Positions 36,273-45,686 are shown, counted from the first letter of the stretch. The stretch: 64,000 nucleotides of DNA from Acinetobacter piscicola (GCF_015218165.1 NZ_CP048659.1:2852001-2916000), one strand, 5' to 3'. Made by a program: numbers and translations. Notes: a model not told the origin generated them from the letters alone.

Positions 36273-37349
36273 TTACACAATAAAGCCTGTACCACCACAC
36301 ACGCCATTTTTATTTGATGGCACGGCAAGTGGAGCAGATTCGGTCATTAAGAAAATACCGCTTGGATCTTCGTTATACCATTGGCGGTCAAAGTATTTCT
36401 GAACCGCACCATTTGCTAGTGTATTTTTAATTTTACACTGAGCAATAGAACCATTTAGATCAGAGATAGCACCAAAATAATCATCAGGAATAAAGCGTTT
36501 AACACCAGATTTCAGGCGATAAGTACCGTCATAAACCCAAAGCTCTTTATCATCCAAGTAACCTTTAAAAGAGGCATCTTCTTGAACATTTAGACTTGGT
36601 TTATATGGCACAGCAATACCCGCATAAGGCTTAATGAAGCGCTCTTTGAACTCTTCGTTTGCAAATAATGCAGCCCAGACCTTACCCGACATCAAATAAG
36701 CTTTCGAGCTTCCACCATTTGCATCAAGTAGTAGCTTTTCAATCAATTCCAAATCTGAAATTGGTTTTGCACCTGGTTGATTCCATGGAGTTGCAGGTGT
36801 AAAGGTTAAAGATGCATCGCGATCGTAATCAACCATGTTGTATTCATAGTCATCCGACTGAAGCAGGTACTTACCATTTAACAATAACTCTGTCGCCATC
36901 AGTAAAATTGAGTTATCAATCGCATCATGGTTACGTTTCATTACCGCAATTTGAGCAATGATCATTTTTTCCTGATCAGATAATTTTTGACTACCTGTCG
37001 AGATGATGCCAGCAGTACGCAAGCGTTCCATTAAAGCTTCATCAAATGACGTTGCGGCAGTGACCATGTTTTTAGGTTTGTAGTATGCAGGTTTAACAAA
37101 ATCAACTTTTGCAGCGCGTTTAGTGTCAAATGGTTTACCAGGTTGTTGTGGTGAAACCAATGGAGCGAGATCATGGACTGTATTAAGTTCAGCTAATGGA
37201 ACTTCGTCACGATCAAATGCAGGGCGATTTGGATAAAACTTTTCTAAAATCCAAGTGCTCATTGGTTTGTAGTTTGAGTGGATCAGCGCCAACTCGCCTA
37301 CGTCGAGTAATTCGAGTGGTGCACCATCGATAATAAATGATTGAGCCAT
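36273..37349 (-). CDS. Major capsid protein (lambda gpE-like family)
   Basis: A 358-residue protein of the lambda E-type capsid family: FDRDEVPLAELNTVHDLAPL (a characteristic N-terminal segment), then KMIIAQIAVMKRNHDAIDNS and AYLMSGKVWAALFANEEFKE. The HK97 fold is expected. It is preceded by a gpD-like decoration gene and a protease-scaffold gene, the lambda order, although portal and neck genes are Mu-like. Confidence 0.9.
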   Translation of the reverse strand: MAQSFIIDGAPLELLDVGELALIHSNYKPMSTWILEKFYPNRPAFDRDEVPLAELNTVHDLAPLVSPQQPGKPFDTKRAAKVDFVKPAYYKPKNMVTAATSFDEALMERLRTAGIISTGSQKLSDQEKMIIAQIAVMKRNHDAIDNSILLMATELLLNGKYLLQSDDYEYNMVDYDRDASLTFTPATPWNQPGAKPISDLELIEKLLLDANGGSSKAYLMSGKVWAALFANEEFKERFIKPYAGIAVPYKPSLNVQEDASFKGYLDDKELWVYDGTYRLKSGVKRFIPDDYFGAISDLNGSIAQCKIKNTLANGAVQKYFDRQWYNEDPSGIFLMTESAPLAVPSNKNGVCGGTGFIV

Positions 37350-37361
37350 TAATTTAGATCC

Positions 37362-37739
37362 TTATACTTTTGAAAATTCAATATGGTTGAGTGTTGCTTT
37401 GGCGCGTGCTGCATCATATTTGGCAGTATCTAAATACACGCCTGCTAAACAGATCGCTTCAATACTAAACACGCCACCAAAATAAATCGGGATTTCTATC
37501 CCGTCTGCCGCCATTTTGGTTGCTTGAACAGCTGTTACATCTTGACCACAAACAACATTCCATGTTTTTTCATCAAGTGCATGATCAACTACATTGGTTT
37601 CAGACAGCGTTAGCAGATCACCTGCTTTATATGCCTTTGCAGTTGTAACTTTGGCATTCGCACGACGTAATTTAGAAACATCCAAATTAAATGGGCGCGT
37701 TTCGCGAGTTACTGTGCCTAAATATGTTTTATTACTCAT
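37362..37739 (-). CDS. Head decoration protein (lambda gpD-like)
   Basis: A 125-residue protein starting MSNKTYLGTVTRETRPFNLD, with TKMAADGIEIPIYFGGVFSI. These features fit the head-decoration family that stabilises expanded capsids at three-fold axes. It lies 3 bp after the protease-scaffold gene and 12 bp before the capsid gene. Confidence 0.82.
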   Translation of the reverse strand: MSNKTYLGTVTRETRPFNLDVSKLRRANAKVTTAKAYKAGDLLTLSETNVVDHALDEKTWNVVCGQDVTAVQATKMAADGIEIPIYFGGVFSIEAICLAGVYLDTAKYDAARAKATLNHIEFSKV

Positions 37740-37742
37740 GGA

Positions 37743-38699
37743 TTAAGCCCCCTTGTTTTGCGCTGCAAATGCTTGAGCACCTGCTGTAAATTGGTGTTTA
37801 TCTTCACCACCCTGTTGCCCGCCACCTTGACCACCTGTTGCTTGATGTTGAAACAAGTTAGCCAAATGCGTTGGCACTGCATTGTTTTGTTGTGGTACTG
37901 GTGCAGGCTGACCACCCGCAAACTGCTTCATTTGTTGTGACATGAATGCAAAAGATGAATCATCCATATTCATATAAGATGCTTTTTCTTCAGCACTAAA
38001 TTGCTTATTTAATGCAGTTTCAAGCGATTGGATATCTTCTTCACGCTTATCTGCTTTGAACTTCTGGATATCTTTTTCAAGATTTGTATTTTTCTCTTCT
38101 AGCTCTGTAATACGAGCTTTCGCCTGTTCGAGTTCGGTCACATCTGTGTCCTCTTGATTAAAGTTAGATTTAGGGGTGTGGCTGGCTGCCACAGCGTTGG
38201 TATTGTCATCCGCACCTAAAGCACAGAAAGAAACTTCACGAATACGACCACCACGGAACACGGTGATTGGGCCTTGATGGATCTTTCCATTGACTGATAC
38301 GGATGCACCTGCCTGAATTTCTTCAATGGCTGATGGTTCAATTCGCACAGACATCTGCCACGGAAATCCATCGTCCGAGTCTTGGGCGACCTGAGTGCCA
38401 AACTCATTACTCATCAGATCACCTGAAACAGTTAAACCTGTTTGATGGTCAATAGAGTGTGTATTAATTGCCCCTGCACGTTGCCGTGGTGAATGTTCTA
38501 ACAAGGCAGGAATACGCCCTTTCACTTCCATAGAATCCAAATCAAAAACGACTCGATCCCAATACCAATGGTCAGTGATGGGTTCTCCACTATAAGCAAC
38601 ACCCGAGAAGGTACGTTTTTTCTTACCCTCCTCGGCTTGATTGACATTCAACTGCCCAAGCTGAAAGCAATATTCACTTTGTTTGTTTACCTCTGGCAT
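37743..38699 (-). CDS. Prohead protease fused to scaffold
   Basis: 318 residues. The first 140 residues resemble a prohead protease (GRIPALLEHSPRQRAGAINT, then SVRIEPSAIEEIQAG and GGRIREVSFCALGADDNTNA). About 150-210 is coiled coil (ARITELEEKNTNLEKDIQKF). The C-terminus is Gln/Gly-rich, like lambda-type scaffold tails. The start at 38699 is chosen because GGAG lies 7 nt upstream; it is only 1 nt from the ATG at 38705. The active-site residues are not resolved by eye. Confidence 0.85.
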   Translation of the reverse strand: MPEVNKQSEYCFQLGQLNVNQAEEGKKKRTFSGVAYSGEPITDHWYWDRVVFDLDSMEVKGRIPALLEHSPRQRAGAINTHSIDHQTGLTVSGDLMSNEFGTQVAQDSDDGFPWQMSVRIEPSAIEEIQAGASVSVNGKIHQGPITVFRGGRIREVSFCALGADDNTNAVAASHTPKSNFNQEDTDVTELEQAKARITELEEKNTNLEKDIQKFKADKREEDIQSLETALNKQFSAEEKASYMNMDDSSFAFMSQQMKQFAGGQPAPVPQQNNAVPTHLANLFQHQATGGQGGGQQGGEDKHQFTAGAQAFAAQNKGA

Positions 38700-38712
38700 T
38701 TTCATGCTCCAT

Positions 38713-38737
38713 AAAAAAACCACCTGAGAAGGTGGTC
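38713..38737 (-). terminator. Intrinsic terminator before the protease-scaffold gene
   Basis: ACCACCT (38719-38725) pairs with AGGTGGT (38730-38736), then seven T on the - strand. Its T tract ends 14 bp before the next start codon. Confidence 0.85.
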
Positions 38738-38753
38738 TTGAATGATTGTGTTT

Positions 38754-39128
38754 TTAAATACTTCGAATTAATGCCAAGAGTTTTTCTTTAGTTTCTTTGG
38801 TGTGTTCATGGAACACCGAATTCTCTCTTTTAAGAACAGAAGCCAATGTATCAATAATTCGTAACTTCTCTTCTAGTGAGTAGTTGAATTTTAAGTCAGC
38901 ATCCTTGGTTGCCTCATTACCTAGCGCTCGACTTCCGTTTGATACATCTGGATTTATCGCTAAGGCATTCGAACCATTATCGATGCTTAAAGCCCCCGTC
39001 AAGAACAAGCGGATCTCTTGCTCCTCCTTAGCCGTCTCAACTGTAATAGTTCGTATAAATTTGGGAAGCTCCACACCTTCTTTCACTTCAATATGAGGTA
39101 CCACACAATCAATTCCAGAAACGCGCAT
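38754..39128 (-). CDS. Hypothetical protein between head genes (124 aa), putative moron
   Basis: Begins MRVSGIDCVVPHIEVKEGVE. It has an N-terminal beta segment (KFIRTITVETAKEEQEIRLF) and a helical C-terminus (LRIIDTLASVLKRENSVFHE). It is bracketed by intrinsic terminators on both sides, the mark of an added cargo gene. No family recognised. Confidence 0.65.
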   Translation of the reverse strand: MRVSGIDCVVPHIEVKEGVELPKFIRTITVETAKEEQEIRLFLTGALSIDNGSNALAINPDVSNGSRALGNEATKDADLKFNYSLEEKLRIIDTLASVLKRENSVFHEHTKETKEKLLALIRSI

Positions 39129-39149
39129 ATATTTATTCCTCTGTTAATA

Positions 39150-39170
39150 AAAAACCATCCAAAGGTGGTT
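39150..39170 (-). terminator. Intrinsic terminator after the gpF-like gene
   Basis: AACCATCC and GGTGGTT form a stem (one G-U pair on the - strand) followed by six T. Confidence 0.75.
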
Positions 39171-39204
39171 ATCTTGTTCTGTTGACTGTTAATCACTATT
39201 ACAT

Positions 39205-40407
39205 TTAATTAATCAAAGCCTTTACTGTATAAATCATCTGCCCATCCTTGGTTTCAATCGAAACCACTTCAAATACCAAACCAAGCTCAAATAAAACACC
39301 TTGCCCAGCATTCAACTTTTCAAGATCAATCCCAAGCCCTTTAGCATTTTCAACCTGAATCATTACATTGGACTGACCTGATAAAAGTAATGGTGCATTC
39401 AGAGTAATGGTCTTACCAACCTCAAGAGATGCTGCAAACGCAAGCATTGTTGAACCTGTTACTGTGTTTGCTGTATTTACTGATATTGCCTGAAGTTTTG
39501 CCATGTCCTCTTTTACCCAACGCTTAAGTACATCATCGGCAAGGCTGATTGATGGTTGAGTTAAATAAGCAGTTAAAGCAGCATCATTACTTTGCACATA
39601 ATCGATCAATGTTTTAATAGCACTTGGTCTAATTGATGGATCTAGCGGAATAACAGTATTTGCAATTGTGTCAAACAGGTCTCGACTTGATGGGCTCATT
39701 GGCGATAAAAGACTGTTTAACTTTTTGCTTGCAGTCCATTCCGCTTTAATTCCATTTTTTTGATCAAACAAATACTCTTGATTTAAAATTGAATCAGAAA
39801 TTTTTTGATCAACTACAGATTCCATTTCACCAAAAGTTAAAGGGCTGGTTGACCACCCAGACTCCCCTGCAATCACAGGTAAATCCTCATCTGACGTAAT
39901 GCCGTATTTTTTCGCCTGAGCCTCACTTAGAGCAATTACAGTACATCGACACATAAATCCCCACGGCGGGTAATACAACAGCCAAAATGGATCATCTATG
40001 TGTCTGATAATTCGGTTCAACTCTAAATGACTCGGACGGACGCGAGAATCATTGATCGCAGAATACATAAGATAAGGACGTTTATCTTTATTCCTTTGAT
40101 GTTGTTGCCAACGACCATGACCATAAGCTGTTTGAATATTTGTTCGATATACGTTCTTTAGATATCCATCACTAAGTACAATCTCATTCTCAGCAACCAA
40201 TTTCTTAAAGTCGTTGTATGTACTACCATCGGCAATCGATTTGTTGACCGCTTTAATAACAGTCTCTACTTGCTCAATGCTCGATAAAAACCCGACGGTT
40301 GTTGCCAACTGTCGGGTCTTAAGGTCCATCGAATAAAATTCATCGGGTAGCACTATTTTTCGCTCATGTGCAAATCGAAGTGCTTCAAGGAAAGTAACTG
40401 GTTGCAT
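39205..40407 (-). CDS. Minor head protein (Mu gpF / SPP1 gp7-like)
   Basis: A 400-residue head morphogenesis protein. The family core lies at about residues 85-165: VYRTNIQTAYGHGRWQQHQR, AINDSRVRPSHLELNRIIRH and YPPWGFMCRCTVIALSEAQA. It packages inside the head close to the portal. It lies 3 bp behind the portal gene. The C-terminal half is less conserved. Confidence 0.9.
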   Translation of the reverse strand: MQPVTFLEALRFAHERKIVLPDEFYSMDLKTRQLATTVGFLSSIEQVETVIKAVNKSIADGSTYNDFKKLVAENEIVLSDGYLKNVYRTNIQTAYGHGRWQQHQRNKDKRPYLMYSAINDSRVRPSHLELNRIIRHIDDPFWLLYYPPWGFMCRCTVIALSEAQAKKYGITSDEDLPVIAGESGWSTSPLTFGEMESVVDQKISDSILNQEYLFDQKNGIKAEWTASKKLNSLLSPMSPSSRDLFDTIANTVIPLDPSIRPSAIKTLIDYVQSNDAALTAYLTQPSISLADDVLKRWVKEDMAKLQAISVNTANTVTGSTMLAFAASLEVGKTITLNAPLLLSGQSNVMIQVENAKGLGIDLEKLNAGQGVLFELGLVFEVVSIETKDGQMIYTVKALIN

Positions 40408-40410
40408 TTA

Positions 40411-41862
40411 TTACTCTCCGCTTGCACTCACATAACCCAATACATCTGCTGCATATAGAGCTCGTTCAAGGTTTGCTGTAAATTGCGATTGCGAAGCACT
40501 TGGCATCAACTGCATTAAGTTAAATGCTAAATCTTCAGGTGATTCACTTGATTGAATTAACTCATTTACTTGCTTTTGATTTAACAACTCAATTACATGC
40601 TGTTCAGTGGTTAATTCTTCAACTTCCTGCTGTTCACTTGAAAGTTTATGGGTATCACCTTTAAAGCTAAATGCTCTTTTTGGTAGCGCGCTAAATTGAA
40701 TGTTTGACACCTCAGTCTCTATAACATCCCCATCTTGCAAGCCATATTCACGCTTAAAGTACTGCGGTGTAAGATTTGCTCCAGCATTCTTTAAATGTGC
40801 ATCACGCTCAGCTTGATCTTTATTTAATGGTTTAGGTTTTTCACCCACCATCACCTTATATTCATTCCAATTGTTTAATTTGCACAATGCATTAACCACT
40901 GCTTGAAGTGTAGGTGTGACCAAACGAATATCAGATTTCAATTTATCAAGCCGTACATTCTCATGTACTTGACCTAGAGCATTACTACCACCACGATCAT
41001 TTCCACTCGTGAGCGTCTGACCTAATACAACTTTTTGGATTTGACGAAGCAATTGATTGTTAAAAGATTCAAACGAAGATCCTGCTGTCCCATTACCTGG
41101 TGTTGAAAGGAGTTGCACATCATCTTTATTATCAATGGTCAATACGCTTTGAGCATGTGCATTCAATAGAGCATTGTTCATCGCTGTTGTAGTGGTATCT
41201 TTGCTACCCACCTTGGCAAGTAAAATTGGTGTGCCGAACTTTTCAAGAAATTTTGCCCAGAACTTAAAACCATTCTGTTTAAAGAAAAACAACCAATACA
41301 ATGTGGCTAAAAGGGCTTTACCATAAGGCTGTTCATAGGTTGCTTTACGGCGTGTTAGAAAGAATTTAAAAGTTTGATCAACCTCTCTTTCATTAACAGT
41401 GCCGTCTTGTCGATAGATCAAACGTCCGTCATTCTTTGGCTCAAACCATTGCATCGGTTTTTCACCGATCCATTTCAAACCAACATGCCCTTGAGGCTTT
41501 AATTCGTACACAGCTTCTTGAACAGAATAACCAAAGAACAACGCATTTAAACTGCATGATACAATTTCAAAATACCACTCTTTAATCATCTCATTAAGTA
41601 ATTCTGCTTCAGGTGTATCATTTGGTTCAATCCGAAATGGTGCAGCAAGTAGAGCATCTAAGCGCGTTTCAACAACTTGGGCAATTTCATCATCATCTAG
41701 CAATATTTTTAAACGATGACGTGCAATACCTGCCTTACGTAGTACTTCATCAATATCCGGCTGACGTCCGAAGTTATACAAAAACTGAGTTACAGCTTCT
41801 TGAGCGTATAAGTTTCCATAAGACAAAGCCTTTTGTGCCTTGCCTTTCTTTGGCTTTGCCAT
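40411..41862 (-). CDS. Portal protein (Mu gp29-like, DUF935)
   Basis: The start at 41862 (MAKPKKGKAQKALSYGNLYA) is preceded by AAGGAAACCAAC and gives 483 residues, the DUF935 family size. Family segments are RKAGIARHRLKILLDDDEIA, ALFFGYSVQEAVYELKPQG and GQTLTSGNDRGGSNALGQVH. It forms the dodecameric ring for DNA entry and exit. It follows the large terminase by 13 bp. Confidence 0.92.
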   Translation of the reverse strand: MAKPKKGKAQKALSYGNLYAQEAVTQFLYNFGRQPDIDEVLRKAGIARHRLKILLDDDEIAQVVETRLDALLAAPFRIEPNDTPEAELLNEMIKEWYFEIVSCSLNALFFGYSVQEAVYELKPQGHVGLKWIGEKPMQWFEPKNDGRLIYRQDGTVNEREVDQTFKFFLTRRKATYEQPYGKALLATLYWLFFFKQNGFKFWAKFLEKFGTPILLAKVGSKDTTTTAMNNALLNAHAQSVLTIDNKDDVQLLSTPGNGTAGSSFESFNNQLLRQIQKVVLGQTLTSGNDRGGSNALGQVHENVRLDKLKSDIRLVTPTLQAVVNALCKLNNWNEYKVMVGEKPKPLNKDQAERDAHLKNAGANLTPQYFKREYGLQDGDVIETEVSNIQFSALPKRAFSFKGDTHKLSSEQQEVEELTTEQHVIELLNQKQVNELIQSSESPEDLAFNLMQLMPSASQSQFTANLERALYAADVLGYVSASGE

Positions 41863-41875
41863 GTTGGTTTCCTTA

Positions 41876-43552
41876 TTAATAAATTCGAGAGCCTGCACCT
41901 GTAGGCTGAATACCTTTGCGACCCTCAACCCCACTAAAACAGATCATCACACTGTCTGCTCGGTTTGGAGATGAGGCACCATCAGGTTGCTTATTGACTA
42001 GAATCTTACCTGCGCCATTTTTTGTGTATGTAGGTTGTGAAAGCTCAGTTGTTAGGGCTTCTAATTCAGCCTTGGGCAGGTCTTCACTGGACAATGAAAT
42101 AATCGAATCAGGATCAAACTCCATTCCCTTAAGCGCACGATACGTGTTCTGGAATCGTAAACGGAGTGACCACCATGCTTGCGCTTTCAAGTTTGCAAAG
42201 AAATCAATATTCTTTCGCGCTTCAACCATTTCCTCATCTGGCTCAAATACAGAACCTGAACCCCTAAATGGATCCACATCAATCTTAGGAATGCCTTTTT
42301 CCTGATTGAGCTCATTGATCACACGCGCATCACCTCGACATCCAGCACCCAACCCATCAGCATCGTAAAGAAAATGATCTAAATTACGCTCAAGACTAAT
42401 ATCAATCGCTTTTTGCGTAGTTCCAAATATGTCATCCCCAACACCTGACCATGTAGCCAAATACTGCAAGACAATACCGTGACGATCAGCAAATGAATTC
42501 TTATCTTTACCTTCATCTGCAACATCGAGACCACCTATACGTTCACCCGATGGTTGAATTTTAAGTTTAATATGCGCATCAATTGCAGCTTGAACCCAAG
42601 CACTTGGAATCAACACGCCTTCTACAGATGCAGCATAGTTAATATCAACTTCTTGCGCTAAAACAACATCATCCAATGTGGCCAACTGCTTTTCATACCA
42701 AGGATGAATAATTTTTCCACTATATTCAATGGTCCAATTTTTATCTGGATTGGCTCGCCAAGGCATTGTAAATACGGAATAACGGCCGCTGAAACGATCT
42801 CGATAGAATCGATCACCAATACCATTGGGCGTAGATCCTTTGATGTGTACGTTCGTATTCTGTGATATTGCTGCATCTACTGCTTCTTGGTGTTCTACGA
42901 ATGCCCATTCATCAAGGAAGTACATTGTGGTACGTCCACCACGACCAATGTTATCGCCAGCCTCACCTGTGATCGTTGCACCATTGTCTGGGTTAATGAT
43001 TCGCATATAGTTATCATGAACTTTTTCGACAAACTTTTTAGGCTTCATCCAATCTGGCATTTTTGAGAACATGTCACGGAACTTATGAAATAGGGTTTTA
43101 GGATCCCCCTTTTTATCCACGAGTTCTTCTTTACGACTTCCCACGCCACCTGCAAAGCCTTCGACAAACAACCAACGATGTAGAAAAAAACCTAAAACAA
43201 CGTAAGACATTCCCTCATCACGGCTTTTTTCAATTAAACCGTGTGTTTGTGTACTCTCACGCTCTAAAAGCCAATCAACCAATTCAACCTGCTTAGGGCG
43301 TAGCACAAACGGAATATTTGCAGGCAAACCAAATGCCATACCACGTGGATCGTATGTCCAAATCCACTGATTAAACCAATGCACAGGATCATTCTTGCAT
43401 TTATATAACTCAGCTTCTTGACTTAGCTCACATTGTTCAATTAAAGCCTTGTAGTAATAACGGCGTGTCATTTCAGCTACAACTTCAGGCAAGCGTATAT
43501 TGATCGTCCACTCTTTAATAAGTGGTGCGATTTCTTCTAATGCATAAGTCAT
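41876..43552 (-). CDS. terL: Terminase large subunit
   Basis: A 558-residue packaging motor. The ATPase has a degenerate Walker A (EKSRDEGMSY at about 108-117) and Walker B (MYFLDEWAFVE, D214 E215). The RNase-H-like nuclease starts at IGGLDVADEGKDKN with a second acidic site in FLYDADGLGAG. It overlaps the small-subunit gene by 4 nt. The sequence resembles terminases of Mu-type head clusters, so headful packaging is plausible. Confidence 0.93.
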   Translation of the reverse strand: MTYALEEIAPLIKEWTINIRLPEVVAEMTRRYYYKALIEQCELSQEAELYKCKNDPVHWFNQWIWTYDPRGMAFGLPANIPFVLRPKQVELVDWLLERESTQTHGLIEKSRDEGMSYVVLGFFLHRWLFVEGFAGGVGSRKEELVDKKGDPKTLFHKFRDMFSKMPDWMKPKKFVEKVHDNYMRIINPDNGATITGEAGDNIGRGGRTTMYFLDEWAFVEHQEAVDAAISQNTNVHIKGSTPNGIGDRFYRDRFSGRYSVFTMPWRANPDKNWTIEYSGKIIHPWYEKQLATLDDVVLAQEVDINYAASVEGVLIPSAWVQAAIDAHIKLKIQPSGERIGGLDVADEGKDKNSFADRHGIVLQYLATWSGVGDDIFGTTQKAIDISLERNLDHFLYDADGLGAGCRGDARVINELNQEKGIPKIDVDPFRGSGSVFEPDEEMVEARKNIDFFANLKAQAWWSLRLRFQNTYRALKGMEFDPDSIISLSSEDLPKAELEALTTELSQPTYTKNGAGKILVNKQPDGASSPNRADSVMICFSGVEGRKGIQPTGAGSRIY

Positions 43553-44049
43553 AACTTACCTGTAATCGCTAAACGCGAAAGCTCTTGTGGTGTCATGTTA
43601 GCGAGTTCATCTGGTGTGTATTTTGGTAGAGATTGTTTTTGTTCAGTCTCAGTTTTTATTGCACCACCATTTGCGCCAGTATGTTCCTGCCGTGTAACTC
43701 GCCCATCTGTTTCTTGAAAAGCTTGTTTTAGTAGATTCTGCTTAAGTCGCTTATTCCTACCAGAGTCGTCATACATCCCTTGAAGTTCTTTAAGTCGGAA
43801 TGCTTTATTCGCAATCGCAATGTCTTCAATATTTTCTCTAAAATCTGTTCGAGTTCGCTCAAATAAATCTTTTAATTTTTTACTCAGGTTTCGACCTGCA
43901 TATTTGGTCGGATCGTAATTTTCACATTGCTGTCTTTCAATTTCTAACCCAAATCTTTGCTTGACAGCATCGGCTACTTGTTGAGGGGTTTCAAAGCAAG
44001 CAAGAGACTGAACTATAAAGATTTTTACAGGCTCTTTAAGTGCTGCCAT
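43549..44049 (-). CDS. Terminase small subunit-like protein (DUF2280)
   Basis: 166 residues; MAALKEPVKIFIVQSLACFE and TPQQVADAVKQRFGLEIERQ form a DUF2280-type helix-turn-helix N-terminus, followed by a long helical region and a C-terminal tail. Its position directly before terL and the family's usual context indicate DNA recognition for packaging. Confidence 0.85.
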   Translation of the reverse strand: MAALKEPVKIFIVQSLACFETPQQVADAVKQRFGLEIERQQCENYDPTKYAGRNLSKKLKDLFERTRTDFRENIEDIAIANKAFRLKELQGMYDDSGRNKRLKQNLLKQAFQETDGRVTRQEHTGANGGAIKTETEQKQSLPKYTPDELANMTPQELSRLAITGKL

Positions 44050-44088
44050 AAACTCACCTTTGTCATGCTACGTCAAGCAAGATTGCCA

Positions 44089-44110
44089 AAAAAAAGAGCC
44101 CTTAGGCTCA
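44089..44110 (-). terminator. Intrinsic terminator before the terminase genes
   Basis: GAGCC (44096-44100) pairs with GGCTC (44105-44109), then eight T on the - strand. It overlaps the 44108 stop codon. Confidence 0.85.
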
Positions 44111-44746
44111 AATCACACACGTCCCACAACACTTAGAAATATCAACATCAGGAACAAACGGCGCATTCTTTGTGATTTCGACCAAACGTTTAACTGATTC
44201 ATTTGCTCCCCAACGTCTGACCACGCCAAAGAACTCTTCAACGTCATGAGCTGCCAAATAATGTTTAGGTAAACCTGTCATATCGCTATACAGTATTTCA
44301 CCATCTTCATCACGTTCTACACCGATGTGATAAAGCTCATGATCCAGTAACGCGCAAAAGTTACGGTCATTGGTGTTTTCACAATAACTCGCATCGATCG
44401 TAATTAAATACGTCGGTACAAAGCCAAACCAATCCCGCATCTGTTGTTCTTGTCGTGCTTTCTTCCATCCACCAACATTAAACATCACCTTTTCACATTG
44501 ACCCAACACCATACGTTTTTTAGATTGAGCCGCAGATGATGCCCAAGCAAATGCTAGAAACTCGTCATTGTCATGAAGTAGCTCAGCAATATGGTCATGA
44601 TCTGGATTATGTAACGCGCCGCCAATAGTAAGAAAGTTTTTAACAACCCAATCTTTTAGATCTGGTGCAGGTGCCAAACGGATTGTTTCTTCTTCCTCAG
44701 CTTGATCAAGTAGTTCTGTTGGTGGGAATGGTCTGATCTGTCCCAT
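44108..44746 (-). CDS. Putative phage metallopeptidase
   Basis: The start at 44746 (MGQIRPFPPTELLDQAEEEE) gives 212 residues; a longer frame would overlap the preceding gene. A zinc-metallopeptidase-like motif HELYH lies in CALLDHELYHIGVERDEDGE, and AAHDVEEFFGVVRRWGA follows. These features fit the putative phage metallopeptidase family found near terminase genes. The substrate is unknown. Confidence 0.78.
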   Translation of the reverse strand: MGQIRPFPPTELLDQAEEEETIRLAPAPDLKDWVVKNFLTIGGALHNPDHDHIAELLHDNDEFLAFAWASSAAQSKKRMVLGQCEKVMFNVGGWKKARQEQQMRDWFGFVPTYLITIDASYCENTNDRNFCALLDHELYHIGVERDEDGEILYSDMTGLPKHYLAAHDVEEFFGVVRRWGANESVKRLVEITKNAPFVPDVDISKCCGTCVI

Positions 44747-44759
44747 TGCAACAATCCAT

Positions 44760-45053
44760 TTAAATACGGAAAAATGAGTATAAGTGGGGTGGGATATACA
44801 TAAACCGAATAGCCTCTTTAATAAGTTTTGCATTGGCTTTCAGGCTATATACGTCAATGTCCAAATCCTGACATTCCATCATTACCAACAGCTCATCTAA
44901 AGCTGATTGTTCAAACTCATCATAACATTCATCAATCACAACATGAGGTACACCATTGGAATCATTCTTAAATTCATCTTGTGAAAACCCAAAACCATGA
45001 ACCAAAACTACTTCTGCCTGTTTGCACAGTTTCTTATATATTCTTTGTTTCAT
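44760..45053 (-). CDS. Hypothetical protein (97 aa)
   Basis: Begins MKQRIYKKLCKQAEVVLVHG and overlaps the nuclease gene before it by 20 nt. It is acidic in the middle (VIDECYDEFEQSALDELLVM). No family recognised. Its end sets the likely start of the metallopeptidase gene. Confidence 0.65.
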   Translation of the reverse strand: MKQRIYKKLCKQAEVVLVHGFGFSQDEFKNDSNGVPHVVIDECYDEFEQSALDELLVMMECQDLDIDVYSLKANAKLIKEAIRFMYIPPHLYSFFRI

Positions 45054-45450
45054 ATTCTAAACTCTCTAACTTCGACTTGATCCAACGAATCACATAACCC
45101 GATTCAACTGTATGTGGTTCAAATCGTTCAATCGTATAACCCATGTTTTCAGCGAGTTCATATTTGTTAAATGCGTTTGCAATCTTCTTACCACCACGAC
45201 CTACCGACCATGAGCTGCCCACAATTTCAATCAGAAGATTGAGTTTCACAATATAGAAATCAAAACGCCAATGCTTAGTGGTTTTAATTTGGAATTTCTT
45301 TTGATATTTAATTTCAAAAATATTTAATGCGTGTTCAAAGGCTTCTTCAGCCTCTATGTATGCTTCTCTAGCTTTGGGTAATGGGCGAGTTTTGGATTTT
45401 GGTTTTAATAGTCTCTTCTTGGTTAATGCGGCGTATTCGGAAATTTCCAT
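45034..45450 (-). CDS. Putative PD-(D/E)XK-fold endonuclease, copy A
   Basis: The ATG at 45450 (MEISEYAALTKKRLLKPKSK), with GGGTG seven bases upstream, gives 138 residues. The core HWRFDFYIVKLNLLIEIVGSSW followed by SVGRGG has the nuclease layout D, then E-x-x, seen in DUF559/VSR-like proteins. It is a clear relative of the gene at 48144 (WRADFYIVGSNVLIEVEGG). A role in resolving or trimming replication intermediates before packaging is inferred. Confidence 0.72.
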   Translation of the reverse strand: MEISEYAALTKKRLLKPKSKTRPLPKAREAYIEAEEAFEHALNIFEIKYQKKFQIKTTKHWRFDFYIVKLNLLIEIVGSSWSVGRGGKKIANAFNKYELAENMGYTIERFEPHTVESGYVIRWIKSKLESLEYETKNI

Positions 45451-45461
45451 AAATTTCACCC

Positions 45462-45552
45462 AAAAAGAAGCCCTCCATTGCTGAAGGGCTACCCCTGATC
45501 TTTTGCGCTGATTCAGGTTGTTGTATGTTTTTCATTAAAATGAATAAACAAT
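45462..45552 (-). ncRNA. Candidate small RNA, copy A (about 90 nt)
   Basis: A perfect TATAAT (- strand, 45559-45564) would start transcription near 45552. The unit contains the 17-nt word at 45503-45519 shared exactly with copy B, then a GGGG run, and ends in an intrinsic terminator (AGCCCT 45469-45474 with AGGGCT 45485-45490, then T tract). No coding frame of note is present. Expression is not shown. Confidence 0.5.
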
Positions 45553-45597
45553 CACACTATTATAACAAAATGTGATACATCTTAAAAGATATATAAA

Positions 45598-45621
45598 ATA
45601 AAAAACCTCCCGAAGGAGGTT
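45598..45621 (-). terminator. Intrinsic terminator with UUCG loop
   Basis: AACCTCC-TTCG-GGAGGTT on the - strand (45604-45621), followed by a T tract. It separates the two small-RNA-like units. Confidence 0.85.
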
Positions 45622-45686
45622 GAATCATTCATAACTAGGGAATATGAATGTAAAACTTACAGCAATATATGAGTAGCTTAAGAATT

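Noticed and set aside
44747..44833. N-terminal extension of the metallopeptidase
   Set aside because: It overlaps the upstream gene by over 70 bases; the ATG at 44746 fits the family size.
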